DNA of 37,703 bases, from IMG/VR virus record IMGVR_UViG_3300023184_000290, positions 1 to 37,703 of that record. One strand, given 5' to 3'. The notes under the pieces were generated by a model that saw only the letters and a program-made list of their open reading frames with translations, made no database searches and had not been told where the DNA came from. The stretch's first letter is position 1. Every line of letters starts with the position of its first letter. Shown here piece after piece: positions 1-6,264 of this stretch. This DNA is from a virus. The position numbers and the translations under genes were made by a program.

Positions 1-229
1 TGTCAAACCTATCGGTTGGAGAAATGTACGCCTCAACACCAAGAATTGGCTTAATGCCAGTTTCCTTTGCGGCAATCTGCATATCTCTGTGTGAAGAGAG
101 AGTACCATGGTCTGTAATTGCAATCGCAGTTTGCCCAGCATCTAACGCTGCTTGGCATAATTCTTTAGGTGAATTTAGTCCATCCATTAATGAATAGTAG
201 GAGTGAACATGTAGGTGTGTAAAGCTCAT
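1..229 (-). CDS. dnaE: DNA polymerase III alpha subunit, N-terminal PHP domain (partial)
   Basis: The gene runs off the left edge, so only the first 76 codons are present. They read as the start of the PHP domain of a bacterial C-family DNA polymerase. The HLHVHSYYSLMDG block supplies His5, His7 and His9, the ITDHG block supplies Asp40 and His41, and Glu66 lies in GVEAYI. These are the metal-ligand positions of the PHP fold, so the domain looks intact rather than degenerate. The start ATG overlaps the stop of the 47-residue gene upstream as ATGA, which supports translational coupling. With the helicase, primase and SSB-like genes upstream it implies that this phage encodes its own replicative polymerase. 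Whether a full polymerase follows cannot be seen here; a stand-alone PHP phosphoesterase is the alternative. Confidence 0.88.
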   Translation of the reverse strand, partial: MSFTHLHVHSYYSLMDGLNSPKELCQAALDAGQTAIAITDHGTLSSHRDMQIAAKETGIKPILGVEAYISPTDRFD

Positions 230-369
230 TTAAAACCCCTAGATACTAAATATTGATTCATAAGACTATCAAATACTTCTTTACATTTTTCATTATCCCA
301 ACCATTTTCCATAGCGGTAGTTGAGACTGCTTCTCTTAGCTTAATCTTATACCAGAATAAATCATTCAT
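226..369 (-). CDS. Hypothetical protein, 47 aa
   Basis: This short reading frame fills the space between the 68-residue gene and the polymerase gene exactly. Its ATG overlaps the upstream stop as TAATG and its TGA overlaps the polymerase ATG as ATGA. The product begins MNDLFWYKIKLREAV and ends NQYLVSRGFK. It is mostly helix-compatible and charged, with no motif I recognise, no signal peptide and no membrane segment. The double overlap is the main evidence that it is translated. No function can be given. Confidence 0.7.
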   Translation of the reverse strand: MNDLFWYKIKLREAVSTTAMENGWDNEKCKEVFDSLMNQYLVSRGFK

Positions 370-575
370 TAGTATCCGCCTGTGCATTCATTTCTAGTAT
401 GATAAAGTCTTATCTTAGTCATAGTCTTTTTATTTGGTGCAAATAGTTCTTCTTTACAGCATCTACAATTCATATGCCATTCTTTTGTAAAAAAGTCATA
501 TAGCATACCTTTAAAATCTTTATATTTATTTGATACAAAAATATCAAAAGGATCTGGTATGTCATAATATATCAT
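369..575 (-). CDS. Hypothetical protein with Cys pair, 68 aa
   Basis: First gene after the terminator that follows the SSB-like gene. The product has a central NCRCCKEEL stretch with three clustered cysteines and a further Cys near the C terminus (NECTGGY), so metal binding is possible, though the spacing matches no zinc finger I can name. There is no ribosome binding site upstream. Instead a TAAAAT box ends 6 bases before the ATG, with TTGACT 17 bases further upstream, so the mRNA is probably leaderless. It is coupled to the next gene through TAATG. Function unknown; replication-associated by position only. Confidence 0.65.
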   Translation of the reverse strand: MIYYDIPDPFDIFVSNKYKDFKGMLYDFFTKEWHMNCRCCKEELFAPNKKTMTKIRLYHTRNECTGGY

Positions 576-581
576 AGTGTT

Positions 582-610
582 ATTTTACTAAATATAATAG
601 GGGCAGTCAA
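582..610 (-). promoter_or_regulatory. Sigma-70-like promoter, TTGACT-17-TAAAAT, leaderless
   Basis: On the minus strand TTGACT (610-605) and TAAAAT (587-582) are separated by 17 bases. The ATG of the next gene follows 6 bases after the -10 box, so the start site should fall at or next to the A of ATG. The -35 box lies in the loop and one arm of the terminator hairpin at 594-627. Confidence 0.55.
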
Positions 611-627
611 TAGACTGCCCCTATTAT
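594..627 (-). terminator. Rho-independent terminator after the SSB-like gene
   Basis: A perfect 15-bp stem (594-608 pairs with 613-627) with a 4-base loop lies 8 bases downstream of the SSB-like stop codon. The core is GGGGCAGTC/GACTGCCCC and the outer arms are A/T pairs. The U tract on the minus strand is short and interrupted, so termination rests mainly on the strong stem. It separates the helicase-primase-SSB unit from the polymerase unit. Confidence 0.8.
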
Positions 628-635
628 TTAATTAA

Positions 636-1310
636 TTACCAGTCCAAATTGCTGCTGGTAGCAGAAGATTCGGATGCAGTAGATGATCCTTCTCCAGTAT
701 AAAATGCTTCTTGTTCTGCATATGGAACATATCGAACAGCAGTTTTTTCCAAATCGTAGAGTTCTAGTGTACTAGCATCAAATTTTGTTTCATCTTTTGC
801 TAGAGGAATTATTGTGTAGCTAGTGTCTTTATTTGTTCCTGTACGTTTAATGCGCCACATTAAATTACTAATGCTGCCCATTTCTCCCGCATATTCTATA
901 AGTGTTGGTGTAATTGTTTTTCCGCTTGTTCCTTGAGAAAGAATTGCTACGTATGGGGCTTCCTTACCATCATCAACTAGGACATTGATATATAGTCTAC
1001 CCTTAGCTTTCCAACCCGCCTTAAAATCTTTTCTATGTTGTTCTTGTGCCCAGTCACGGCCTTCTGTATCCATTGTATCTAGGGCTTTTCTTCGATAATC
1101 TTTTGGATTAGTATGTTCCATTGCAATAAAACCACAACCTAATTTGTCATCATAGGATGGAGAGTCTGGATCTAGCTCTTGCAAAAAACGTACCTTGACA
1201 CTTTCTGAGTCTTCAATTTTAACCCAGCGTGCTTTGCTTGCATCACCGCTTAGATGCTGCGGCGCATCCATTACCTTACTTAGTTCTTTTAGTCCTTTAA
1301 CGATACCCAT
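636..1310 (-). CDS. Single-stranded DNA-binding protein, T4 gp32-like family of actinophages
   Basis: 224 residues. The core (about 28-200) carries blocks I associate with phage gp32-like SSBs: ARWVKIEDSESVKVRFLQEL, MEHTNPKDYRRKAL, RLYINVLVDDG and ITPTLIEYAGE. The tail after residue 205 is Ser/Thr-rich and ends SSNLDW, a polar tail closed by an acidic-aromatic end, as in proteins that recruit partners through the C terminus. T4 gp32 uses a His and three Cys to bind zinc; here His66 is kept but the later positions read Asp78, Asp86 and Gln89 and the protein has only one Cys, so the zinc site seems lost. The start has a strong AAGGAGAT site. It lies directly after the primase gene and before a strong terminator, so it closes the replication operon. 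The SSB call rests on family resemblance, not on catalytic residues. Confidence 0.72.
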   Translation of the reverse strand: MGIVKGLKELSKVMDAPQHLSGDASKARWVKIEDSESVKVRFLQELDPDSPSYDDKLGCGFIAMEHTNPKDYRRKALDTMDTEGRDWAQEQHRKDFKAGWKAKGRLYINVLVDDGKEAPYVAILSQGTSGKTITPTLIEYAGEMGSISNLMWRIKRTGTNKDTSYTIIPLAKDETKFDASTLELYDLEKTAVRYVPYAEQEAFYTGEGSSTASESSATSSNLDW

Positions 1311-1363
1311 TGTATCTCCTTAGTTTATATTTGATGGTTTTGTCCATCTATTTTTTTAGTATA

Positions 1364-2362
1364 TCATTTATCCCAGGATTGATATTCAATACTGGAAACT
1401 GAATTTTTTATGCATAGGGATATTTCTTGATCTGTCATATCCCCTACATCTTTAGCTTCATGTGGATATATCTTACCATATGAATACGATGCCCACAAGA
1501 TGTCTTTATTTTTTAATCTATTGGCTATTGTTTGACCCAATTCCCTGCCCGCCTCATCAGAGTCAGTCATAATAGTAATTTTATTAAAATATCTATTTAA
1601 TAAATTAATATTTTCTGGAGATATAGAGCCTCCAAGTGTTGCAACAACATTCGGGAATCCAGCTTGATGCACACGGATTGCATCAAAACTTGATTCCACA
1701 ATTATAATATTATCTCCAATTTTTTTTGCACGATGAATATTAAACATAGTTTTACTTCGTGGTAAATTAACGCTATTCTTAAATTTCTTTTCTGATATAG
1801 ATCTTCCCACAATACCCACAGGAATTCCATCTGGGCTATGAACTGGGACTGTAACCATATTTATATTTTCTGAATACCCTAAAGAAAAATATGATATTGA
1901 TTCTAAAGTGATTCCCCTTGATTTAAAATAATCTTTAGCTTCTTGGCTTTTAATTAACCCATTATAAAGTTTTTTTAAAACTTCAACAGGGAATTCTACA
2001 AACTTTGGTTTTTCCTCTAATACAACAGTAAGTATCTCATCAAAATTTTCCATTGCAGCATTTTGTTTAGATGCAATAAATCTTAATGCTTCAAAATCAT
2101 TCTTTTTTAAAATTTTCTTAACAAGTTCAATAAGGCTACCTGACTCTCCACAAGCAGGGTTATAACAAAGCCATGCACCGTTATCGCAACTAATACTAAA
2201 GCTGGCAGTATGTCTATTGCTATGAAATGGACAATACATAAGTAAGTTATTGTTAGCTTCAGATAAATATTTAAGGCCAAGGCCTTTAATAATTTCTTTT
2301 ACGTGAGCGTCGGCATACTGCGTGGAACTATTTTGCCCTGAGTAATTCCTGCTGAATCCCAT
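1364..2362 (-). CDS. dnaG: DnaG-type DNA primase
   Basis: Makes RNA primers for replication. Counting from the ATG at 2362 (332 aa), the N terminus has a CHC2-type zinc finger: CPFH (Cys44, His47) then Cys66 and Cys71 in LCYNPAC. The catalytic Toprim core follows, with the conserved Glu223 in IVESSFDAI and the DxD pair Asp267/Asp269 in TDSDEAG. The helicase-interaction domain of cellular DnaG is not obvious and the protein is shorter than bacterial DnaG (near 600 aa), as is usual in phages. An upstream in-frame ATG at 2413 would add 17 residues. I prefer 2362 because it has GGAAAGAAGAAGG just before it and reduces the overlap with the preceding gene. It sits between the helicase and SSB-like genes. 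Confidence 0.9.
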   Translation of the reverse strand: MGFSRNYSGQNSSTQYADAHVKEIIKGLGLKYLSEANNNLLMYCPFHSNRHTASFSISCDNGAWLCYNPACGESGSLIELVKKILKKNDFEALRFIASKQNAAMENFDEILTVVLEEKPKFVEFPVEVLKKLYNGLIKSQEAKDYFKSRGITLESISYFSLGYSENINMVTVPVHSPDGIPVGIVGRSISEKKFKNSVNLPRSKTMFNIHRAKKIGDNIIIVESSFDAIRVHQAGFPNVVATLGGSISPENINLLNRYFNKITIMTDSDEAGRELGQTIANRLKNKDILWASYSYGKIYPHEAKDVGDMTDQEISLCIKNSVSSIEYQSWDK

Positions 2363-2610
2363 GCCTTCTTCTTTCCAACGTATACGCCATAGAGTGTCAT
2401 TAGGAACATCCATGTTTCACCATCAAATTGTACCGAAAAGTTAGTATCTATGTCAAGTACCCTAACATAGCCGTAGGCCCGCATTTGATTAGTAAGTAAT
2501 TCTTCGTATTGATACTTAACTTTAACCATATCCGAGTCATCTTTAAAGTTAACCTTTGCTTGAAATCTTTTTATCTGTTTGTGATTCATTTTTTTGAAAT
2601 GGGTTCTCAT
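2299..2610 (-). CDS. Conserved hypothetical protein between helicase and primase
   Basis: 103 residues if started at 2610; alternative ATGs at 2589 and 2529 give 96 or 76 residues. The helicase stops at 2549 and the best primase start is 2362, so a gene is expected in this gap. The protein sequence looks native (FSVQFDGETWMFLMTLYGVY, then KKKAWDSAGITQGKI). It resembles small unnamed proteins I recall beside actinophage helicases, but I cannot name a domain. The 2610 start has an AAAGAGA-like site; the others have none. Both ends overlap real genes by about 60 bases, which is unusual for this compact but tidy genome. Confidence 0.65.
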   Translation of the reverse strand: MRTHFKKMNHKQIKRFQAKVNFKDDSDMVKVKYQYEELLTNQMRAYGYVRVLDIDTNFSVQFDGETWMFLMTLYGVYVGKKKAWDSAGITQGKIVPRSMPTLT

Positions 2611-3817
2611 AAATCTCTTTGACGATACCCCTGTTGATATCCCAATCTAAGAATACACCAAAATTGTTTCCAAACCGATTCTTTCTACTAACAACTTCAA
2701 TCATATCTGAATTAGAGTACTTATGAATTGCTATTGCCATATCTGCATCATATTCAATTGCTTTTGACCAAGCAACCTGGTTGAGTGTTGGTGGATTATC
2801 TTGATCAGATATATCGTCTGCGGTTGCAGCAGTAATATCAATAATTGGTATATTGTTAGATAAAGCCAGCATTTTAAATTCACGAGAGATATTCATGTTT
2901 CTTTCAGTTGCACCATTACTTTTTCTATTATCAGAAAACAATTGATGATAATCTAAAATTACTAAATCTGGTTTATGTTGATCAATTTTACCTTGAACGG
3001 TAGCTGGGGTTACCTCACCTGCACCCTCATTAGATATTAAAATAAAACTATTTTTATTATCAAATTTTTTATTACCCCAAGATCTAAAATCGTCTATATT
3101 AACATCACCTCTAGAAAAATCACTTGCTTTAAATAATCCAGAGCCTAACATTGTATATATTCTATTTCTCATATCTTCTGGTGACATTTCAAGAGAAATA
3201 ATCATTGGCTTAAATCCTTGTTCCCACGCTTTGCAAGCTAGGTACGAAGTAAACCAAGTCTTACCTCTACCTGGCCAACCAATTGCAACAATTAAATGTC
3301 CTGGTGCCATACCAGTAGGGTAGGCTAAATCAATTGCATCAAATCCAGTTTTAATTCCTGGAGATCCACCCATTTCAAGTGATAAATTTTTAACATTTTG
3401 AAAATGTCTTACCGCATTATCTGTATCTGTAATATCAAGGTCTCTTACATTATTTGTAAATTTAGTCAAGGAAGCAAGAGATGATTGCATTTCCGCAAGA
3501 ACTCTTGATGCAGCATCTTCTTTTAACATTGAGCCACTTTTTAAAATAATGCTTTTTAATTTACTTGAAAGAAATTCATTGCGTAGTTTTTCTAAATAGT
3601 ATGCCGTTTGCCCAGTAACTTCGACTGGCTCAAAATCCCTAAATCTTTCTTGTAGTATACCAACTTCTGGCACAGCTTTAAATTTAAAGTAATAACTTTT
3701 TAGGGCATCCCAAATATCCCCATGCGATGTAAATAAATCATCTACATTGCCAGAAAGGAGGGTTGCTATATCTTTATTCTTGCAAACCGAGGATATTAGC
3801 GTAGCTTCTGTATTCAT
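2549..3817 (-). CDS. dnaB: Replicative DNA helicase, DnaB family
   Basis: 422 residues, close to the usual DnaB length. An N-terminal helical domain (about 1-105) is followed by a linker and the RecA-type ATPase domain. Walker A is GWPGRGKT at residues 180-187. The next conserved block is MIISLEMSPEDM (205-216), and Walker B is LVILDY at 285-290 with the following HQL typical of DnaB. The C terminus is charged and ends QTDKKISSKG. It unwinds DNA at the phage fork and would act with the primase encoded just downstream. The start overlaps the end of the 108-residue gene by one base, so the two are probably coupled. Confidence 0.93.
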   Translation of the reverse strand: MNTEATLISSVCKNKDIATLLSGNVDDLFTSHGDIWDALKSYYFKFKAVPEVGILQERFRDFEPVEVTGQTAYYLEKLRNEFLSSKLKSIILKSGSMLKEDAASRVLAEMQSSLASLTKFTNNVRDLDITDTDNAVRHFQNVKNLSLEMGGSPGIKTGFDAIDLAYPTGMAPGHLIVAIGWPGRGKTWFTSYLACKAWEQGFKPMIISLEMSPEDMRNRIYTMLGSGLFKASDFSRGDVNIDDFRSWGNKKFDNKNSFILISNEGAGEVTPATVQGKIDQHKPDLVILDYHQLFSDNRKSNGATERNMNISREFKMLALSNNIPIIDITAATADDISDQDNPPTLNQVAWSKAIEYDADMAIAIHKYSNSDMIEVVSRKNRFGNNFGVFLDWDINRGIVKEIYENPFQKNESQTDKKISSKG

Positions 3818-4143
3818 TACATCCCGCCTTCTTCTACCATTTTCTTTGTATCTTCAAGTGTATGAAGACGATATACTTTATCTTTTTCAACTTCAATCTT
3901 AAGCGCTTCTATTTTGTCAAAATTAAAGAAAAAAAATTGAATAGGGTGACCTACCTTATTTATATTATTAAAATAATAGGAAATCAATTCTATTGCTTTT
4001 TCATATCCTACACTATCTATTACATCTTGCATAGCCCATTTTTCACGAAATTTATTTATTGTTAATTGCTTACCATATTTTTCAAAATATAATTTTTGAT
4101 AAAGTCCGATAAGAACATATGGTTCTTTTGTATTACTTGCCAC
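3817..4143 (-). CDS. Small protein coupled to helicase; helicase-loader candidate
   Basis: 108 residues, with its stop overlapping the first base of the helicase gene. A predicted helical body (IGLYQKLYFEKYGKQLTINK, then YEKAIELISYYFNN) is followed by GHPIQFFFFNFDKIEALKI and a charged C terminus ending EEGGM. The pattern of a small helical protein immediately ahead of DnaB fits a helicase loader or DnaD-like accessory, but I see no ATPase motif and no diagnostic signature. The functional suggestion is positional inference. The ATG overlaps the previous gene's 3' end by 11 bases. Confidence 0.75.
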   Translation of the reverse strand: MASNTKEPYVLIGLYQKLYFEKYGKQLTINKFREKWAMQDVIDSVGYEKAIELISYYFNNINKVGHPIQFFFFNFDKIEALKIEVEKDKVYRLHTLEDTKKMVEEGGM

Positions 4144-4336
4144 GCTTTAATTCATCCTCAACTTCTTTTGTTTTTTCAATAAGTTTATTTTCTACAAAAC
4201 CATATACTCTTTCTGTTGCTTCATCTACATGCTCTCCTTCTCTTACATCATCCTCTACACCAATTCCAATTTTAATACTTTCATAATTACCGAGGTTGCG
4301 TGTATATGATAAATCAACTTTAACCCTAGTTGTCAT
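4133..4336 (-). CDS. Conserved hypothetical protein, 67 aa
   Basis: A short acidic protein: residues 1-30 look like beta structure (RVKVDLSYTRN, then YESIKIGIGVEDD), and residues 36-67 look like one charged helix (DEATERVYGFVENKLIEKTK). I recall similar proteins as unnamed conserved ORFs in phage replication regions, but no function is established. Its ATG overlaps the TGA of the CDGSH-like gene (ATGA) and its end overlaps the next gene by 11 bases, so it belongs to one translationally coupled chain. Confidence 0.75.
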   Translation of the reverse strand: MTTRVKVDLSYTRNLGNYESIKIGIGVEDDVREGEHVDEATERVYGFVENKLIEKTKEVEDELKRGK

Positions 4337-4512
4337 TTTTGCCCCCTTGCAATTTTTGCTGCAAGGATTTGCATGCCTACTGCATTATCTACTGATCCTA
4401 TAATTTTTAGGGCTTCAATATCTTTTGCTACCTGCTCTCTTACTTTTTTTACTACCTTATGTGTGCCATTGCACTCAGGATAGATTGTTGAAAAGCCACA
4501 TACACATGCCAT
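4333..4512 (-). CDS. CDGSH-type iron-sulfur mini-protein, 59 aa
   Basis: Residues 3-18 read CVCGFSTIYPECNGTH. This fits the CDGSH signature C-x-C-x2-(S/T)-x3-P-x-C-D-G-(S/A/T)-H at every position except that Asp is Asn. Cys3, Cys5, Cys14 and His18 would be the 3Cys-1His ligands of a [2Fe-2S] cluster. A basic and hydrophobic helical tail follows (HKVVKKVREQVAKDIEALK). The frame is framed by TAATG at its start and ATGA at its end, so it is almost certainly translated. In cells CDGSH proteins handle electron or cluster transfer; what a phage copy does is unknown. A zinc rather than Fe-S site is the main alternative. It is a single-motif protein, smaller than mitoNEET relatives. Confidence 0.75.
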   Translation of the reverse strand: MACVCGFSTIYPECNGTHKVVKKVREQVAKDIEALKIIGSVDNAVGMQILAAKIARGQK

Positions 4513-4622
4513 TATTTATGCTCCTTCATATGTCTAGATAGTGTTGCGTGTGCAAATATTCCAAGCTGTACTTTTATTTCTTTTTTGCATTCTGGACATA
4601 TAACAACTCTACTGTCTGTCAT
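4512..4622 (-). CDS. C2H2-like zinc finger mini-protein, 36 aa
   Basis: The whole product is about one finger: CPEC at residues 9-12, then a helix with L28-S-R-H31-M-K-E-H35, i.e. the L-x2-H-x3-H pattern of classical C2H2 fingers. His25 gives a second possible ligand at the classical x12 spacing. The length between Cys12 and His31 (18) is longer than the classical 12. The start overlaps the upstream gene by 14 bases and the stop overlaps the next ATG as TAATG. DNA or protein binding is likely from the fold; the target is unknown. Confidence 0.65.
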   Translation of the reverse strand: MTDSRVVICPECKKEIKVQLGIFAHATLSRHMKEHK

Positions 4623-4755
4623 CTGTAACCTCTTTATCTTTTAACAAACTTTGAATAACTGGACCATTCAATGAATTCCAGTAGTCCAATTCCTTATCTT
4701 TCTTTCTTTTTTTAGAAGCACCTGACTCTACGCTATATAAAGCATTATATGTCAT
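4609..4755 (-). CDS. Hypothetical basic/acidic protein, 48 aa
   Basis: Begins MTYNALYSVESGASKKRKKD and ends KEVTDDRQ. The middle is lysine-rich (KKRKKDKE) with one tryptophan in LDYWNSLNG. No domain is recognised. It is coupled by TAATG to the MerR-like gene upstream and overlaps the C2H2-like gene by 14 bases, which is the main evidence for it. Confidence 0.6.
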   Translation of the reverse strand: MTYNALYSVESGASKKRKKDKELDYWNSLNGPVIQSLLKDKEVTDDRQ

Positions 4756-5240
4756 TACTCCGCCTTCCATATAGGAATAAACTTTCCTTCGTCTGTTTTA
4801 GTATACAATATAAAGTTATTTTTGAGAAGACCTTGCAGTTCCGCTTTAGAAGGCATTTCTGACGAATGTCCTGAATCTAATATATATTGATGTATATCAA
4901 TTATATCTTTTTGATTAAACATATACTTTGACCAGGCTTTGCTTAGGGGCTCACCTATTGGATATATCTTGGAGGGTGTTTGAACTTTACCCTCTAAAAT
5001 ATAATCTTGAATTGTAACTCTATGCTTATTAAGCATTTTAGAAACCTCAACAATTGTATATGCACTTTCCATATATTTTTTTACCTGAGAATAGGAATAC
5101 ATCATTCTTTTTTGATCAGGATATGACCATGCAATTAATTCATCTTTTGATCTAGATGAACTTAAAACTTTATGTATTTTATTGTTTAAGAAGAAATACC
5201 GTAGTTTTTTTGATTCTTTTGTTCTAGCTCGTCTAGCCAT
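4755..5240 (-). CDS. MerR-like helix-turn-helix DNA-binding protein
   Basis: 161 residues. An N-terminal segment (about 12-55: RYFFLNNKIHKVL, then WSYPDQKRMMYSYSQVKKYM) precedes a MerR/excisionase-type winged helix around residues 60-120: YTIVEVSKMLNKHRVTIQDY, a wing with Pro and Gly, and FNQKDIIDIHQYI. This arrangement is familiar from actinophage proteins annotated as MerR-like. The first ATG overlaps the zinc-ribbon gene by 55 bases. I keep it because the residues before the next Met (46) look conserved. It may regulate the replication block or help replication initiation; there is no direct evidence for either. Confidence 0.78.
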   Translation of the reverse strand: MARRARTKESKKLRYFFLNNKIHKVLSSSRSKDELIAWSYPDQKRMMYSYSQVKKYMESAYTIVEVSKMLNKHRVTIQDYILEGKVQTPSKIYPIGEPLSKAWSKYMFNQKDIIDIHQYILDSGHSSEMPSKAELQGLLKNNFILYTKTDEGKFIPIWKAE

Positions 5241-5371
5241 TTGCCGAATCCATTAGTCTCCTTATTAAACATCCATCTTTTTCCACACATTATACAAAAT
5301 AATTCCATATGTAATTTTTGTGAAAAGACTCTATCTATAAAAACTCTACCTTTACATTTTGTACAAGTCAT
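5186..5371 (-). CDS. Zinc-ribbon mini-protein, 61 aa
   Basis: Two CxxC pairs, CTKC at residues 3-6 and CIMC at 26-29, 19 residues apart, form a zinc ribbon; a polar tail with an aromatic cluster (KRWMF) and a helix follows. Its ATG overlaps the stop of the metallophosphoesterase gene (TAATG). Ribbons this small in phages often act as nucleic-acid binding or protein-docking modules. The specific role is unknown. Confidence 0.72.
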   Translation of the reverse strand: MTCTKCKGRVFIDRVFSQKLHMELFCIMCGKRWMFNKETNGFGKWLDELEQKNQKNYGISS

Positions 5372-6174
5372 TATAGGCTAAACAGCTTTCCATCAACAAC
5401 ACAAGTATAGCTTGGAGAAACATGAACCATTTGAACATGAGGGTATTCTCCATTTTCAATATGTGCAATAGCAAAACCTTTTTGCCAATCATGGTGCTGC
5501 GTATACTTCATGCCTGGACCTTTTTCATCACACATATGTCCAATTTCATATCCTCTTATAGTTTCGCCTTCTCCGCCATTTCTTAGTTCATATGTTTGAA
5601 GGTGAGATGCGATTCTATGTGAATGACCACGAATTAACGAAATTTGCAAATCTTCCATATCTTTTCTTACTGCACCAGAAGCTGCTACAGACAATCCATG
5701 GTGAACGTGTATATCTCCAAATCTCCGCTTAGGCAATTCATTATAATAAATATATTCATACCCAAGTGAGTCTAAACTCCACAAAGCTTCTGGAGTAATA
5801 TCTTGCAGATGCTCTGGAAATTTTGTATCTGCATAATTAAACACTCTAATATCATGATTTCCTAAAGCAGAAAATAATTGAGCCTTAGGAAGAATATCAC
5901 GAGTTTTTTTATAGAATTGCCTTGCGCCTTCCGATTCTTGTCGCATCATTGGAATTACAAAATCTGTGTTAGTGGCATTTGGTAAATTAATAAACTCAGC
6001 CGATGTTCCTTTTGTAAATCTACTGTAGCAAGCTTGATCATCAGTATCTCCAAGGTAATCTACAACATCTGGCTTAAACCATTTCATTACTTTAAACCAA
6101 AGTTCAATCATTTTATCATCTTGATATGGGAATTGCTGATCGGATGATAGCATCCACTTTAAATCATTTGACAT
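5371..6174 (-). CDS. Calcineurin-like metallophosphoesterase
   Basis: 267 residues with most motifs of the metallophosphoesterase fold in order: SDQQFP (11-16), GDTDD (42-46), GNHD (105-108), HHG (158-160) and GHSH (183-186). The first motif is normally D-x-H; here it is D12-Q-Q14, so one metal ligand is replaced. Related phage proteins are thought to hydrolyse phosphodiesters in nucleic acids or nucleotides; the substrate is not readable here. It is the first gene of the leftward replication block and lies behind a consensus-like promoter and a hairpin. The start has only a weak AAGGCG site. Confidence 0.87.
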   Translation of the reverse strand: MSNDLKWMLSSDQQFPYQDDKMIELWFKVMKWFKPDVVDYLGDTDDQACYSRFTKGTSAEFINLPNATNTDFVIPMMRQESEGARQFYKKTRDILPKAQLFSALGNHDIRVFNYADTKFPEHLQDITPEALWSLDSLGYEYIYYNELPKRRFGDIHVHHGLSVAASGAVRKDMEDLQISLIRGHSHRIASHLQTYELRNGGEGETIRGYEIGHMCDEKGPGMKYTQHHDWQKGFAIAHIENGEYPHVQMVHVSPSYTCVVDGKLFSL

Positions 6175-6190
6175 TAAATCGCCTTAATAC

Positions 6191-6215
6191 AAAAAAAATC
6201 ACGGATACGTGATTT
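6191..6215 (-). terminator. Hairpin with U tract ahead of the metallophosphoesterase gene
   Basis: AAATCACG (6215-6208) pairs with CGTGATTT (6203-6196) around a 4-base loop and is followed on the minus strand by further U residues, eight in a row counting the end of the stem. This is a textbook intrinsic terminator for the tail-gene transcript. It also lies only about 6 bases downstream of the expected start of the promoter at 6228-6255, so it is either an attenuator or a 5' stabilising hairpin for that transcript. Confidence 0.8.
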
Positions 6216-6227
6216 AGGTATTACTCA

Positions 6228-6255
6228 ATTCTAGCATATTGGTGCGTATTGTCAA
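6228..6255 (-). promoter_or_regulatory. Sigma-70-like promoter, TTGACA-16-TAGAAT
   Basis: TTGACA (6255-6250) is a perfect -35 box and TAGAAT (6233-6228) matches the -10 consensus at five of six bases, with a 16-base spacer. The expected start is near 6221. It would drive the metallophosphoesterase and the genes of the replication block. It is the closest match to consensus that I found in the window. Confidence 0.65.
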
Positions 6256-6264
6256 TACTATTAC

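Noticed and set aside
1332-1356. Hairpin GATGG/CCATC followed by T residues on the plus strand between primase and SSB genes
   Set aside because: Stem is only 5 bp and no plus-strand gene would need a terminator here; likely chance in A/T-rich sequence.
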